Below, piece after piece: positions 1-8,500 of a stretch of DNA of 64,000 nt. The translations under genes and the position numbers were made by a program. The DNA is from Bacteroidota bacterium. GTDB lineage: Bacteria > Bacteroidota > Bacteroidia > Chitinophagales > Saprospiraceae. The notes beneath the pieces are model-generated. The model had not been told where the DNA came from. It saw only the letters and a program-made list of their open reading frames with translations, and did not search any database. Numbering within the stretch: the first letter of the stretch is position 1; the number at the start of each line of letters is the position of its first letter. The DNA lies in NCBI GenBank assembly GCA_024743405.1, contig JANSWP010000024.1, positions 1 through 64,000 of the forward strand. The letters run 5' to 3'.

Positions 1-216
1 GGTGTGGATAAACCCAAAAATGAAACTTCCCATTACGGATTGCGCTATGCAACCTTCGTCGTGCCACTGGTGAAAGCCGTACAAGAGCAGCAGGAGATTA
101 TAGAAGATTACGAAGCAAGAATGTCTACTATGGAACAAGAAGCTACGGAATTAAAATCAAGCCTAACCGAATTATTACAGCGCATGGAAGCGCTTGAATC
201 AAAAAAAGGAAATTAA
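1..216 (+). CDS. C-terminal fragment of an S74-type (tail-fibre domain) surface protein, 5' truncated
   Basis: The reading frame is open from base 1 to a TAA at 214-216, so the window edge cuts the gene and its true start is not visible; the GTG at 4 is probably an internal valine. The visible 70 residues contain a YGLRYATFVVPLVKAVQEQQ stretch followed by an acidic, heptad-like coiled coil (about residues 25-65). This closely resembles the tail of proteins ending in the peptidase S74 intramolecular chaperone domain, where a conserved 'P-L-hydrophobic-KA-hydrophobic-QEQ' helix leads into a trimeric coiled coil. The complete protein at 31933-33564 ends the same way (TPILVEAIKEQNQII). The catalytic part of S74 is not in the window, so the family call is inference from the tail alone. 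Confidence 0.6.
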   Translation, partial: GVDKPKNETSHYGLRYATFVVPLVKAVQEQQEIIEDYEARMSTMEQEATELKSSLTELLQRMEALESKKGN

Positions 217-255
217 AAAATGATGGAAGATTAGATTGATAAATAAAGTATGGTG

Positions 256-302
256 CCCCTTCCAATTGAGTTTGGAGGGGGTTCTTTTATTGATTTTTGT
301 TT
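256..302 (+). terminator. Rho-independent terminator after the S74-type fragment
   Basis: A C-rich arm at 256-265 pairs with TTGGAGGGG at 272-280 with one bulged T, leaving a six-base loop. T-rich sequence follows at 282-302. It lies 40 bases after the stop codon of the truncated gene. Confidence 0.6.
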
Positions 303-380
303 TTTTACCAGTTTGTTTAATATTTTCGGCACTGAACAGTAAGGAATGAATTTAATTGATTGGAAAACAATAGTAGTGCG

Positions 381-1838
381 ATGAACCAAAGAAAAGAATA
401 TTTAGATGTCCTCATAGTCGGCGCTGGACTTTCAGGTATTGGTGCCGCCCACCATATTCAAACCAAATGTCCAGATAGAACTTATGCCATTTTGGAAGCA
501 CGACCAACGATGGGTGGCACTTGGGATTTATTTCGATACCCTGGTATTCGGTCAGATTCTGATATGTATACGTTGGGTTATGCATTTCGACCCTGGAAAG
601 AGCAAAAAGCGATTGCAGATGGTCCATCTATTTTAAATTACATTAAAGAGACAGCGGAGTCAGATGGAAGTGATCAAAAAATCCGATATAATCATAAAGT
701 AAAAAATGCCACATGGTCAAGTAAAACTGCTCAATGGACAGTAGAAGTCGAGCAAATCGATTCTGGAGAAATGATTGAAATAGCCTGTAATTTTCTCTTT
801 ATGTGTAGTGGTTATTATAGGTACGAAGCAGGGTTTACACCTGATTTTAAAGGGCGTGAAGATTTTGAAGGGCGTATTGTTCATCCACAAAAATGGACTT
901 CAGATATCAACTATGAAGACAAAAAAGTAGTCGTTATCGGTAGTGGGGCTACTGCTGTAACTTTGGTTCCAGAGCTAGCAAAAAAAGCTAAACTAGTGAC
1001 CATGTTGCAACGCTCTCCGACTTATATAATGAATGCTCCATCAATTGACCCAATTGCTAGTTTTTTACGAAAAATATTACCTAATAAATTGGCTTATTTT
1101 CTTTCTAGGTGGAAGAATATTTTGATGGGTATTTTGTTTTATAAAGTCGCTCGATCTAAACCAAACTTTACTTCAAAGCTTCTCAAAGCTGGTGTAAAGA
1201 AAGCTGTATCAAAAGAAATTGATATCAATAAACACTTTACACCTAAATATAAGCCTTGGGATCAGCGCTTATGTTTGGTACCAGATTCTGATTTATTCGA
1301 GGCGATTAATAAAGGCAAAGCAACTATCGTCACAGACCATATTGAAAAATTTACGAAAGAAGGTATTCAACTCGAATCAGGGGAGCATTTAGAGGCTGAT
1401 ATCATCGTCACAGCAACAGGATTAAAAATGCAGCTTTTAGGCAATATGGAATTAACAGTTGATGAAAAGCCTATCAATTATGGTGATTTATATGCCTACC
1501 GAGGTATGATGTTTAATGATGTCCCCAATATGGCAATGGCTTTTGGCTATACGAATGCATCCTGGACATTAAAGTCTGATTTGACTTGTGAGTATGTTTG
1601 TCGATTACTCAATCACATGAAAGCCACTGGTACCAAAGTCGTAACGCCTCGCCAAAATGATCCTAATTTTGAAGAGGAGCCTATCATTGATTTCAACTCT
1701 GGCTATGTGCTTCGTGAGTTAGACAAGCTACCCAAACAAGGCACCAAACGACCTTGGAAGGTTTTTCAGAATTACCTTTTAGATGTTTTTAATTTTCGTT
1801 TTAGTAAGTTGGAAGATGGGTTTTTGGAATTTAAATAA
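381..1838 (+). CDS. Flavin-containing monooxygenase, Baeyer-Villiger type
   Basis: Predicted FAD- and NADPH-dependent monooxygenase of 485 residues, normal for the class. The N-terminus has an FAD Rossmann motif (LIVGAGLSGIGAA, about residues 11-23), then GGTWDLFRYPGIRSDSDMYT, typical of flavoprotein monooxygenases. The Baeyer-Villiger fingerprint FxGxxxHxxxW is present as FEGRIVHPQKW, but the next residue is Thr rather than the usual Pro or Asp. A second dinucleotide motif, VIGSGATAV, fits NADPH binding, and an ATGL motif lies toward the C-terminus. The start is the ATG at 381, immediately before the conserved fold; an in-frame TTG at 360 would add seven residues. The substrate cannot be read from sequence. 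It appears to be a single-gene unit. The final oxygenation type (Baeyer-Villiger or hydroxylation) is less certain than the class. Confidence 0.85.
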   Translation: MNQRKEYLDVLIVGAGLSGIGAAHHIQTKCPDRTYAILEARPTMGGTWDLFRYPGIRSDSDMYTLGYAFRPWKEQKAIADGPSILNYIKETAESDGSDQKIRYNHKVKNATWSSKTAQWTVEVEQIDSGEMIEIACNFLFMCSGYYRYEAGFTPDFKGREDFEGRIVHPQKWTSDINYEDKKVVVIGSGATAVTLVPELAKKAKLVTMLQRSPTYIMNAPSIDPIASFLRKILPNKLAYFLSRWKNILMGILFYKVARSKPNFTSKLLKAGVKKAVSKEIDINKHFTPKYKPWDQRLCLVPDSDLFEAINKGKATIVTDHIEKFTKEGIQLESGEHLEADIIVTATGLKMQLLGNMELTVDEKPINYGDLYAYRGMMFNDVPNMAMAFGYTNASWTLKSDLTCEYVCRLLNHMKATGTKVVTPRQNDPNFEEEPIIDFNSGYVLRELDKLPKQGTKRPWKVFQNYLLDVFNFRFSKLEDGFLEFK

Positions 1839-1863
1839 AGAGCAGTAAAATGAATAATTTCAT

Positions 1864-1895
1864 CTTTGCCTTGATGCAAAGAAGCAAAAATCAAG
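1864..1895 (+). repeat. Pseudoknot motif P1
   Basis: CTTTGC (1864-1869) pairs with GCAAAG (1876-1881). The loop base string TTGAT (1871-1875) is complementary to ATCAA (1890-1894), which would close an H-type pseudoknot. Six related copies occur in the window. Confidence 0.65.
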
Positions 1896-1899
1896 ACTT

Positions 1900-2062
1900 A
1901 GTAGTCATTCAAGCTAAAACTGACGGATAATCTTTGGTATTATTTCCGCCTGCACATCGTTAAAAATACTCGCCATATCTAAGGATATGTCTGTGCTTTT
2001 TGCCTCGTTCAGACAAAAATAACACTATAACCTTACCGACACTTTTAACTTGAATGACTACT
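1900..2062. repeat. Hairpin element H1 (subtype I core), 163 nt
   Basis: Perfect 14-bp terminal inverted repeat AGTAGTCATTCAAG (1900-1913) / CTTGAATGACTACT (2049-2062). The complementarity continues imperfectly for about 45 bp. The centre (1955-2006) is a 52-nt core beginning CATCGTTAAAAATACTCGCC and ending CTTTTTGCCTC, with its own small hairpin CATATC-taag-GATATG. The same core occurs at 14246-14297 and, reversed, at 37212-37263, although the arms there are unrelated in sequence. No coding capacity. Confidence 0.8.
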
Positions 2063-2102
2063 TAGGATATTTGGGCTAAAATTCAATACCCTCTTTAGAC
2101 CA

Positions 2103-2300
2103 ACCCATCCGCTTGCGGTTCGTTCACTTGAATGTTCCCCAAACATTCACCCGATAGGATCGTTCTCTCCCCAAATGTTCGCAAAGCTCACGTGGATAGT
2201 TTTTTTTCGCACACGCTAAATTGAATTTACCACCCATCCGCCTTGCGGTTCACTCACTTGAATGTCCCCCAGACATTCATCCTGCGGAATCGTTCGCTCA
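2103..2300 (+). repeat. Two imperfect direct repeats of about 65 bp inside R1
   Basis: The block starting CCCATCCGCTTGCGGTTCG at about 2104 and the block starting CCCATCCGCCTTGCGGTTC at about 2232 share the order CCCATCCG / TTGCGGTTC / TCACTTGAATGT / CCCCA-ACATTCA / ATCGTTC. They frame the CAAATGTTCGCAAAGCTCAC segment of R1, so this copy has an internal duplication that the other R copies lack. Confidence 0.65.
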
Positions 2301-2395
2301 TGCCAAAATCTCCAATGCCGAAAAAGGTTTCATAAGATTTCTTGCCACATTTGCGCAAGATTTAACTTGAAACAGAACTAAATAAAAGAATCTGG

Positions 2396-2701
2396 AATTA
2401 ATGAATTCCTGATATTCTATCCGCGTTCCTAAAACTACTTTTAGACTTTGAATAATCAGGGAATGGAACACGCCTAATTCGGCGGGCTGCCGTTTGTTTA
2501 CGCGGAGCGATTTAAACAAACTAGACTTTTTTGGTACTTGCTAGCGCCTTTTTGCCTCTGGGCAAAAGCGTACGCGAATGCAAAAAAGAAGAAGCCTTTG
2601 GAATAAGATTAACCTTCAAAAACATTCCCATTTTATCAAAGTCTTAGAAACTGTTTTGAATTTATTTGGCGATTTTGGCTAAGAGCCAAATACTACCCAA
2701 C
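2396..2701. other. Spacer with weak inverted repeats
   Basis: No plausible gene. An imperfect inverted repeat pairs ATTCCTGAT near 2404 with AATCAGGGAAT near 2454. A TTTGTTT / AAACAAA pair lies at about 2495-2520. A G/C-rich segment at 2540-2600 contains GCCTTTTTGCCTC, which resembles the end of the H-element core and could be a decayed copy. Nothing else can be supported. Confidence 0.4.
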
Positions 2702-4297
2702 TCAATCCTCTACCCTATTCAAATCCAAATCCTGAAAGTCATAACTAAAATCAATATTGGGAGAAATACCTTTCATTTTTATGTTAATGGCTTTCCCTTC
2801 CATATCTAGATTGAATATGGCAAAAGCATCGCATTCCATGTCCCGATAATTCCATTTGATGGCGAAGGTATTCGCTTTGTAATAATGCATTTTACCAATC
2901 AATTTCGGAGATCTATATGATCGAAACCACAACTGTCCCTCTTTTAGGGAAATCTCCACTTTACCAAACCAAGCATCTTCAAAAACACCTGTAAAACTCT
3001 TTAAATTTAAATGCTCTGAAGAAGCTGAGTCTATAGTTTTCCAAACTGCAGTCGTCACAGAATCTCCCATCGATTGACTTTCTGCCAGATTTTTAGAAGC
3101 CCAGTCTATCCAATCTCGTCCTTCTACCCCAAGGTACCCATCCATGATTGCTTGAGCAATGGTATAATAGCTATCTCCGCCTGGTGCAGTGTTCGTCAAA
3201 ACTACAATACCTAGGTTCAACTCCGGAATCATAATTGTTCTGGACAACATTCCTGGCAATCCACCTGTATGGCTGACCACTATATGCCCTGACCGATCTC
3301 GAACCACCCACCCTAATCCATAAGACATAAAATGAGACTGATAGCGCCCTGCAGGTTGCACACTGAATCCAATATTAGTATGCGGTTTCCACATTTCATT
3401 TTGGTTTTGAGCTGAAAAAAGTTGATTTTTTAACTCATCGCCATACTTCCCACCATTCAAGTGCATTAATAACCATTTGCTTAAATCATTGACACTAGCA
3501 TAAATACCGCCAGCCGCACCCAAGGTTTCATCCGCTTTTGTATAAGTTTCTAGTTCTACTAATTTCCCATCAACAACACCATGTGGAAGTGCAACATTCG
3601 TTTTGTCTGTTAGCCTCTGAAAAACACCTGCTGAACGATACATTCCTAAGGGTTTCATGATTCTAGTTTCCACAAAATCTACCCAGCTCATTCCACTAAC
3701 TCTTGCGACTACTTCTCCTGCGACGATATACAATAAGTTATCATAATCATACTTGGTTCGAAAAGCAGAAACAGGTTCCTGATATTGGAAACTATTTAGC
3801 ACATCCTTCACCGTAAAATCACTTCCATCCGGGAAAAACATTAAATCTCCAGCCCCTAATCCTAATCCACTTCGATGAGTCAATAAGTCTTGAATATTAA
3901 AATTCGCGGTGACGTAAGGATCATACATTTTGAATTCGGGGATATGATCAACTACCTTGTCTTGCCAGCTTAATTTCCCTTCTTCAATCAATAAAGCTAA
4001 AGAAGCCGACGTAAATGCTTTACTATTTGAGGCAATAGCGAACAGTGTATTTTTATCTACTTTTCCTCTACTTTCCGACGAGCTGACCCCATATCCTTTA
4101 GAATGAATCACTTTTCCATCCTTTACCACAGCTACTGCAATACCTGCTAATGGCATTCTTTCCATAGAAGCTTGAACTAGGGAGTCAATTTGTAAGGAAC
4201 TAAGTGGTTGAGCATTTGTAAAAGTTATCGCAAGAAAAGTGATTAGGAAGGAAATGGTAAGGGACTTCGCAATTAATAAACTATGCAAATTTGGCAT
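2702..4297 (-). CDS. Secreted serine hydrolase, beta-lactamase/PBP4* family, with DUF3471-like tail
   Basis: A 531-residue class C beta-lactamase-like hydrolase (esterase, DD-peptidase or peptidase type; substrate unknown). With the start at 4297 the N-terminus (MPNLHSLLIAKSL..., hydrophobic to about residue 28, then NAQ) is a good signal peptide. The serine motif SxxK is SNSK (ASNSKAFT), the second motif is YDN (YDYDNLLY) and the third is HTG (VSHTGGLPG), so the active site looks intact. The last 100 residues resemble the beta-rich DUF3471 domain often attached to this family. The frame stays open to an ATG at 4444, but that 49-residue extension is encoded by hairpin element H2 and has no signal-peptide shape, so 4297 is preferred. 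It stands alone between repeat-rich spacers. Confidence 0.85.
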   Translation of the reverse strand: MPNLHSLLIAKSLTISFLITFLAITFTNAQPLSSLQIDSLVQASMERMPLAGIAVAVVKDGKVIHSKGYGVSSSESRGKVDKNTLFAIASNSKAFTSASLALLIEEGKLSWQDKVVDHIPEFKMYDPYVTANFNIQDLLTHRSGLGLGAGDLMFFPDGSDFTVKDVLNSFQYQEPVSAFRTKYDYDNLLYIVAGEVVARVSGMSWVDFVETRIMKPLGMYRSAGVFQRLTDKTNVALPHGVVDGKLVELETYTKADETLGAAGGIYASVNDLSKWLLMHLNGGKYGDELKNQLFSAQNQNEMWKPHTNIGFSVQPAGRYQSHFMSYGLGWVVRDRSGHIVVSHTGGLPGMLSRTIMIPELNLGIVVLTNTAPGGDSYYTIAQAIMDGYLGVEGRDWIDWASKNLAESQSMGDSVTTAVWKTIDSASSEHLNLKSFTGVFEDAWFGKVEISLKEGQLWFRSYRSPKLIGKMHYYKANTFAIKWNYRDMECDAFAIFNLDMEGKAINIKMKGISPNIDFSYDFQDLDLNRVED

Positions 4298-4417
4298 AGT
4301 TATTTTTTCTTTGGTCGAGGCAAGATTTTTTAGCATAGCAGCGCTATGGTCAAAAATTTTAACAAAGAAAAAAGGAAAAAGGACAGGCGAAATGTGTAGG
4401 TTATTAATTGCGAAGTC
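4263..4417. repeat. Hairpin element H2 (subtype II core) overlapping a gene start
   Basis: Perfect 17-bp inverted repeat GACTTCGCAATTAATAA (4263-4279) / TTATTAATTGCGAAGTC (4401-4417). The core (4317-4367) starts GAGGCAAGATTTTTTAGC and ends TTTTAACAAAG around a CATAG-cagcg-CTATG hairpin. The same GAGGC...TAAC(G/A)AAG frame is seen in H3 and H7. The left arm encodes LLIAKSL in the signal peptide of the serine hydrolase, and the start codon at 4297-4295 lies inside the element. Confidence 0.8.
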
Positions 4418-4748
4418 TCTAAGTTTCATTTTTTTCATCTTCATTTTTTTGATTTAGCGTCAAAGAATTTCAAAGGATTTGAATTGCCTAAAGTTAATAG
4501 AAAAAAGGAGATTGATGTTGATTAGTTTTAAGTTCTTACAGATAAGGTATCTTCGCTTTTTTCTCAATGAACTAAGAGTATATTTGAATTTTGATTTTGC
4601 AGATTTTTTGGTAAATATCATTTTGCACAGCATTATTTTTCTCCTCAAATTGCCCGCATTTGACTGCAAAAAATGCCTCCTTTAAAATAATATTTCCTCA
4701 AAAAATCACTCAAACACATATTCCAAACACAATCTAAAAACCCACAAC

Positions 4749-5006
4749 ATGCCCAAATACGACATCAATGACCCGACCGATTTGGATATACTACGCGCCC
4801 AGTTTGATATCATCTCCAGGGACGATTGGGAAGAATATATTGAATTGGCTACGGAGAAAAAGATGGGCTATAAAAATATTAACATTTTGAAAAGTGCCGC
4901 TAAAAAAGCAGGTATTTCAAAATATCTAAGCCCAAAAGTAATTAGTTGGGTGATGGAGTTGGTTGATAAATTAGATGAGGCGATGTATGAGGACGAAGAG
5001 GAATAG
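4749..5006 (+). CDS. Small acidic protein of unknown function
   Basis: An 85-residue soluble protein that I do not recognise. It is rich in Asp/Glu (C-terminus ends DEAMYEDEEE) and looks mostly helical: DPTDLDILRAQFDIISRDDW, then KNINILKSAAKKAG, then PKVISWVMELVDKLDE. There is no signal peptide, membrane segment or cysteine. The start is ATG; upstream is only A-rich sequence, as is usual in this phylum. Codon use resembles the neighbours and the frame is uninterrupted, which supports a real gene despite the small size. It has no operon partner: the serine hydrolase is divergent and the ABC/M1 gene is convergent. A regulatory or inhibitor-like role would be a guess. Confidence 0.6.
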   Translation: MPKYDINDPTDLDILRAQFDIISRDDWEEYIELATEKKMGYKNINILKSAAKKAGISKYLSPKVISWVMELVDKLDEAMYEDEEE

Positions 5007-5214
5007 ATGATTTTTAATTAACTGATGTTACAAGAATTGCCTATGAGGAAGGTCAGACCTTTTTCATTTTAGTGGAGTGGTTTCAAAATTCCGTTAAGAA
5101 CTATCCACTGTTTGAGCATGCGTAAGCTTGAGCCAGTGGCTCAAAGAGTGGAGGAAAAGGAGTTTGGGTAGTTTAGGAATTTTGAATCCGCGCAGCGTTA
5201 AGAAATGAAAACAG

Positions 5215-5256
5215 TCTTGATTTTTTTCGTTCTTTTTGCATCAAGGCAAAAAGGAC
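5215..5256 (-). repeat. Pseudoknot motif P2
   Basis: Read on the minus strand, GTCCTTTTTGC pairs with GCAAAAAGAAC (one mismatch). The loop holds CTTGAT and ATCAAG lies downstream (plus-strand CTTGAT at 5215-5220). It is arranged head-to-head with P3. Confidence 0.6.
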
Positions 5257-5292
5257 AATTCATTGAATATCAGCCACTTAAATAAACAACCT

Positions 5293-5327
5293 GTTCTTTC
5301 CCTTGATGGAAAGAACCAAAGATCAAG
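5293..5327 (+). repeat. Pseudoknot motif P3
   Basis: GTTCTTTCC (5293-5301) pairs perfectly with GGAAAGAAC (5308-5316). Loop TTGAT (5303-5307) is complementary to ATCAA (5322-5326). The stem sequence differs from P1, yet pairing is kept. Confidence 0.65.
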
Positions 5328-5484
5328 ACTGAATTTCTTTCTTCACGTTCCAAAAAATCCCAAAACCCTAAACAAAATCAAACTCGCTTCGCTCAAACAC
5401 GATTTTGTTTTAAACGGATTTTGAAATCCTTTTATACTAAAAGAAATTAGGTCATAGCCCAGTGTGTAACATCGGTAATGAATT

Positions 5485-5526
5485 AATATAGCGACGGAAA
5501 ATTTCAAAATTTTCCGCCGCTATATT
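5485..5526 (-). terminator. Terminator hairpin of the ABC/M1 operon
   Basis: AATATAGCG (5485-5493) pairs with CGCTATATT (5518-5526), and CGGAAAATTT pairs with AATTTTCCG around a CAA loop. One mismatch (A/C) interrupts the stem. It ends three bases from the stop codon of the minus-strand gene at 5529, so it most likely terminates that operon. Confidence 0.65.
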
Positions 5527-5528
5527 AC

Positions 5529-8500
5529 TTACTCTCCTTCCTCACAATTCATTAAATTATCGTCAGAAACCCGATCAATCATTTTATTATAAGGGTCAAT
5601 ACCAGCTTTAACTGGTTTTCCTTTTACTCGAATGGTCATCGATTGCTCTCCTGGTTCAATCCAACGCTTTTCATGGAAAAGTGGCATTTTCTTAGTCATC
5701 CCCGTTTCATTTTTACCATCTTCGGCAAAGATGCCGATTTCGAGCAAATTAGGAGTCAAGCCACGTTCCAACTCTTTACCATTTCCATCATAATAAATTT
5801 TTTGTGAATCGAACTTTAAGGTCACTTCGTACTCATCGTTCCCAAGGTCTGTGTAAGTCGCTTCCTTCATTCGATTTTCGTAAAGTGTGATTTTATGGAA
5901 ACTATCATCTAAGAAATAACGCAAAGAATCAGGTGTTTTTGCTTGTATAAAATCAAACCATTCTAACGTTGTCGTAAAAGGGGCTTCTGCGCGGAAGGCA
6001 GCGGCTTTAATATAATTGGCGAAAGCTAAATTCAAACTGTCAGCCGTAATATAATCTTGCAAAGCATACAAAATCGAACCTCCTTTTCGATACCAAACAT
6101 AGGCTTGATTATCATTGTCCATGAGCGTTTTTTCAAATTTACTTTCACCTGAACGACCTCGTAAATAAGAGTTGACTTCGTATTCCAAAAATTTAAAAAT
6201 CGCCTCCTCACCGTACTCTTCTTTTAAAACCATGAGTGCGGCATACTCTGCCATACTTTCCGAAATCTGGTTTGAACCACGAGTCGCACTCGGCGTAACC
6301 TGATGCGCCCACCACTGATGTGCCACTTCATGTGCCGTCACATTAAATGCATAATCCGTATCCTCCGGGTCAGAAAAATCGCCTACCCAACCAAAATCTT
6401 CAGAATAAGGAACTGTATTGGCAAAAGATTGTGCAAAGTTCGCATACCTAGGGAACTCCAATATTCGCATTTGTCGAAACTGAAATGGCGAGAAATTTTG
6501 CGTGTAATAATCCATCGAAACCTTAACGGATTTAATGAATCGGTCAATATTTTGAGTATGTGTCGGGTGATGGTAAATCTCGATATTGACGGTTTGAGAA
6601 TCCCCTTTCCATACATCTTTTGTAACTGCATATTTTGCCGAACAGAAATTATAAAAATTCAACATTGGCGAATCCATTTTATAATGGAAATATTTACGCC
6701 CATTCTCTTCCCATTCGCGTTGTAAGTAACCAGGGCTAATCGCAATTTGGTCAGGGTCAGTACTCACAATCGCTTCATAATCAACATAATCTGCGTCATC
6801 GTCAAATAGTAAATGACAGGTTCCAATAGAATCCGTTTGTTCTGGTAGTCCGTATTCTTTGACTCCCAAATCATATTTTTTTCGGTCTAAATCAGAAGTC
6901 AATTCACCTTGAGTACTATACCCCATACTCGGAAAAATGCTCGTATTAAAGAAAGTCCCGTTATCAACAATATCAGAGCCGAAACCTTCATTTGGGAAAC
7001 CTTTATGGGCAGATTCAATGGTCAAATGCATGAGCATTGTATCACCATAATTCATCGTTTTTGGCATTACATATCGATGATAATTAAATACGGTATCTAA
7101 GATACCAGGCTTCAATTCCTCTCCATCAATAGTGGCTTCCAAAATTTTAGGACGCGAACCAGCCATATTAAAATGAAGCGTATCAATAGGTATCGCCGTT
7201 TTATTGACGATCACAAAATCACCCTTTGCCAATACACGTCTTTCTTGCGGAAAAATATCCACATTGACCGTCACTTTTGTGATTTTCGGCTGGGTCAAAT
7301 GTTTATATTTTGAATATTTTTTCTCAAAATCGGCACGACGTTTTTCACCTTCTTTAGAGGTCATCCAAGTATTTTTGACACTTACATTATTATAAATAAA
7401 TGCACCTGTTCCAATCCACAAAACCAACAACCCAATCATCCAAACCAACGTTCTTTTATTGTACCTTTGTTTAGCTAATTTTAGGCGAGATTTCCAACTT
7501 GATTCAGAGCCTCGATTCCAAAATAAATTTCCAATCAACAATAAAATCCCTCCAAATGCTAACCAATAAATATTGAAAGAATTTTGAGCTTCAAAGAAAT
7601 GTCCAAAACCATTCATGTCCGAAATCCGATATCCAGGACGGTAAGAATACAAAGCCATATTATAATTGAATTCCCCGATAGAATTGATTCCAAAAAGAAC
7701 TAACCAAATTCCAATAGAAACAATATGTCCAAGGAATTTTTTATTGACCATAATGTGAACAAAAAATGCCAACATGGTCAATTGGAGATAGTTCGGTAAT
7801 TCTAACAAATAGAGGTCTGTAAAATATTTTCCAAATTCATAATTGAAATATCCTTGCAAGGTTTGACTGAAAACGCCAACCACAATTACGAGCGTTGCCA
7901 TGAAAATACAAACCAACGTCAATGCCCAAAATTTACTTCCATACGTCACCCAATTCGGAACGGGCAAAGCATCTGTTATTTGTGAAAATTTCAATGTTTT
8001 ATCTCGATGAACAACCTCTCCAGTAAAAAATATTAGAATGATAAAAACGAAAATAATGTAAGTTCCATTTTTCGATTCAATCATATAATTAGTCAAAGGA
8101 AGCGAGGGTGTTCCATAAATTTTATTCCCCATATAGGCATCAACGCCTAAGAAAATCACCCCACCAATTATCATCGCTCGGAAATACCAATCTACAAGAA
8201 TATTCTTAAATTCAAGCCAACCTTGGCTAAATAACTGACTGACAAACAAGGAATTAGAAAAGGATAAATTCACGCTTGGTAAAATATCCAAAAGATTTTT
8301 CTGAGAGGTTTCGGCAGCAACCGCTTTCACCTTTTTACCTTTTTTGCCTCCTGTTACAAATTTTGTAAAATCAAATCGGAATAAAGTAAAGCCCAAAACC
8401 AACGCCGAAGCGATCAACCAAATTAGCCGATTCGTTAGAAAATCTCCAGTCAAAGGTGCTACCAAAGTATTTTGCTCAACAGGTGTCCAATATTTGGTAA

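Larger units (their letters stand above)
1852..2395 (+). repeat. Composite intergenic repeat R1, interrupted by hairpin element H1
   Basis: Copy of a composite repeat also found at 15085-15314 (-), 18113-18400 (+) and 24005-24302 (-). In order it carries the pseudoknot motif (1864-1895), then GGATATTTGGGCTAAAATTC (2064-2083), a CAAATGTTCGCAAAGCTCAC segment, CCAAAATCTCCAATGCC (about 2301-2317) and TTGCCACATTTGCGCAAGAT. In the other copies the pseudoknot runs directly into GCTGTGGATATTTTG; here a 163-nt hairpin element separates the two halves, so R1 looks like an insertion target. No credible protein is encoded. Confidence 0.75.
5007..5528. other. Repeat-rich spacer between convergent genes
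   Basis: No credible gene. Contents are P2 and P3, an AAACAAAATC / GATTTTGTTT hairpin at about 5373-5414 enclosing a TCGCTTCGCTC loop, and the terminator at 5485-5526. The short open frame across 5236-5424 runs through the pseudoknot motifs and is rejected. Confidence 0.6.

Noticed and set aside
2298-2519. Short minus-strand frame with a QVKSCANVARNL-type peptide, and its relative at 18212-18412
   Set aside because: Both are translations of the last module of composite repeat R. They lack starts, conserved codon pattern and context; the shared peptide reflects repeat sequence, not a protein family.
4298-4444. 49-residue N-terminal extension of the serine hydrolase
   Set aside because: It is encoded by hairpin element H2, includes no signal peptide, and a good signal peptide begins at 4297.
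4460-4685. Two opposite short frames of about 69 residues
   Set aside because: AT-rich sequence with Lys/Phe/Leu-rich translations on both strands and no supporting context.
5236-5424. 62-residue frame across the spacer before the ABC/M1 gene
   Set aside because: It runs through two pseudoknot motifs and a hairpin; no sign of coding.
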